From Rhodopirellula europaea 6C (GTDB lineage: Bacteria; Planctomycetota; Planctomycetia; Pirellulales; Pirellulaceae), in NCBI RefSeq assembly GCF_000338295.1, contig NZ_ANMO01000256.1:1-64000 (forward strand): DNA of 64,000 nucleotides, written 5' to 3'. The notes under the pieces are model-generated. The model searched no databases and was not told the DNA's origin. It worked only from the letters and a program-made list of their open reading frames with translations. Positions 63,013-64,000 of this stretch are shown one piece after another; within the stretch, counting starts at the first letter, position 1; each line of letters starts with the position of its first letter. Position numbers and translations under genes: made by a program.

Positions 63013-63528
63013 CTAGAACAACTCGAGGCTGCCTTCTTCGGAAGCTGGAGTCGATTCACATTCATTCAACTCAAGGTCGTCATCGATCTTGAGAGTGATT
63101 TGAGCGATGGCCGAACCACCATCGAAGTGGGCGGTCAAAGCAAACGTTTTTGCAGAAGTCGAGCTCAATTGGATGTAGCGTCCTTCCACCGTAGTCGGAG
63201 TGCTGAGGTGAGGCAAAACGCCGTAGTTGGCTAGTTTGTTTTTGAACCGACCTCCCAGTTGATTGGCAAGTTCGCCCAGCCAATCTGGAATGCACTCGGG
63301 GGTGACGTTCGCAAGCTTCAATGCCGCATCCGCTGATGTCACCAACGCGACGGACGCCGAAAACTCGGGGCACGACAGTCCAATGATCGAAGTCATGTTT
63401 GCCTCGATTTCATCGTCTAGGCAACGTTCGATTTTGGGTGGCTCATTCTGGTAGCACTGAATCAGTTCACTGAATGACTCCCAGAAGTCTTCCTGCAACG
63501 TCTCTTCTGTTGATAATTGGGTTCGCAT
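63013..63528 (-). CDS. CheX-like CheY phosphatase
   Basis: 171 residues. The central stretch CIPDWLGELANQLGGRFKNKL has the CheX/CheC-type ExxN signature (Glu-Leu-Ala-Asn) on the long helix whose Glu and Asn attack phospho-CheY. Only one such motif is seen, as in CheX rather than CheC. The preceding region (SVALVTSADAALKLANVTPE) and the C-terminal strands (TFALTAHFDGGSAIAQITLK) fit the fold. The protein ends EEGSLELF, resembling the receptor's C-terminus. It lies between the kinase and cheY on the minus strand with gaps of 87 and 50 bp. Confidence 0.78.
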   Translation of the reverse strand: MRTQLSTEETLQEDFWESFSELIQCYQNEPPKIERCLDDEIEANMTSIIGLSCPEFSASVALVTSADAALKLANVTPECIPDWLGELANQLGGRFKNKLANYGVLPHLSTPTTVEGRYIQLSSTSAKTFALTAHFDGGSAIAQITLKIDDDLELNECESTPASEEGSLELF

Positions 63529-63615
63529 TGCTTTTTCTCTCTGGTTGTGAAGTGTTGAAAGTGGCTAGGGACGTCCTAGCATCAGATGACGTGGTGAAAA
63601 CCAAGTTCTTCTTGC

Positions 63616-64000
63616 CTAAGCTTCACACCCACTGGTAAGTGACTCCAGGCAATTGCTAATTCCATAGGACGCGAGCAGTTCATGGGTTTCGGGGGCCATC
63701 TTTTCGATTGGGAATGAGAACCGGAATTCAGTTCCTTCGCCACGACGGCTGATGACCTGGATGCTTCCGTCCAGGGATTCGCAAGCCTCCTTGAGGGCTC
63801 CCATGCCAACGCCACGTCCGCTCGTGTCCGTTACCTCGGCCGCCGTGCTAACACCATCAGCAAACAACACGTCAACCAGATCTTCGTTCGATTTCACTTG
63901 AATCCCACGTTCTTCCGCAACTTCTCTGATGCGATCCCAGTCAATTCCCTTTCCATCATCAGCGATCGATACGACGTACCGGTCATCTGTGCAGATAGTT
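63616..64000 (-). CDS. CheA-like histidine kinase, C-terminal part (5' end outside window)
   Basis: The frame is open to the right edge, so only the last 127 residues are visible. They are the ATP-binding (HATPase) domain of a CheA-type kinase: VSIADDGKGIDWDRIREVAEERG (N/G1 region), FADGVSTAAEVTDTSGRGVGMG (F and G2 boxes) and SRRGEGTEFRFSFPI (last strands). The protein stops about 32 residues after this domain, so the CheW-like P5 domain that normally follows in CheA is missing. In classical systems P5 couples the kinase to receptors via CheW. The kinase would phosphorylate the CheY encoded downstream. Whether Hpt, dimerisation or other domains lie upstream cannot be seen here. Confidence 0.88.
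   Translation of the reverse strand, partial: TICTDDRYVVSIADDGKGIDWDRIREVAEERGIQVKSNEDLVDVLFADGVSTAAEVTDTSGRGVGMGALKEACESLDGSIQVISRRGEGTEFRFSFPIEKMAPETHELLASYGISNCLESLTSGCEA

Overview
The window looks like chromosome of a marine planctomycete close to Rhodopirellula. The reasons are a very large secreted protein with an LEPR-xLL-type N-terminal tag, GEVED-like and dockerin-like domains, many secreted proteins of unknown function, weak or absent Shine-Dalgarno sites at many starts, and the general protein style. This assignment is inference from family resemblance. I see no tRNA, rRNA, CRISPR array, insertion sequence or phage gene.

Layout. 1-11158 is mostly minus strand: the 5' part of trpA, a small lipoprotein, a secreted PQQ-type beta-propeller, a secreted protein with a methionine-rich tract, a glycosyltransferase, metG and a BshB1-type deacetylase. 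One plus-strand secreted protein (5364-6446) sits among them. 11228-34282 (minus) is a single gene of about 23 kb for a protein of about 7,700 residues. It carries two metzincin zinc sites, beta-helix and cadherin/Ig-like regions, about five and a half tandem 1.04-kb repeats, and a C-terminal dockerin-like pair.

34993-42722 (plus) is a tightly packed type II secretion operon (gspG-H-I-J-K-L-M) that runs head-to-head with the giant gene and ends at a strong intrinsic terminator. 42850-50418 (plus) is a translation/transcription block: nusA, infB, rbfA, a degenerate endonuclease III-like protein with a histone H1-like tail, and a YebC-family gene. 50457-57991 (plus) holds a secreted beta-helix protein, an RND efflux pair and a TPR-like protein. 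58091-61079 holds a porin and a secreted alpha/beta hydrolase in divergent orientation. 61322-64000 (minus) is a compact chemosensory cluster: a CheA-like kinase (partial), a CheX-like phosphatase, CheY and a soluble chemoreceptor.

How they may work together. The pseudopilin/assembly-platform operon beside the giant exoprotein suggests, without proving, that the two are functionally linked. The chemosensory genes form a self-contained receptor-kinase-regulator-phosphatase set. Two observations deserve most attention: the giant gene/T2SS pairing, and the EndoIII-fold/H1-tail protein embedded in the nusA-infB-rbfA block.
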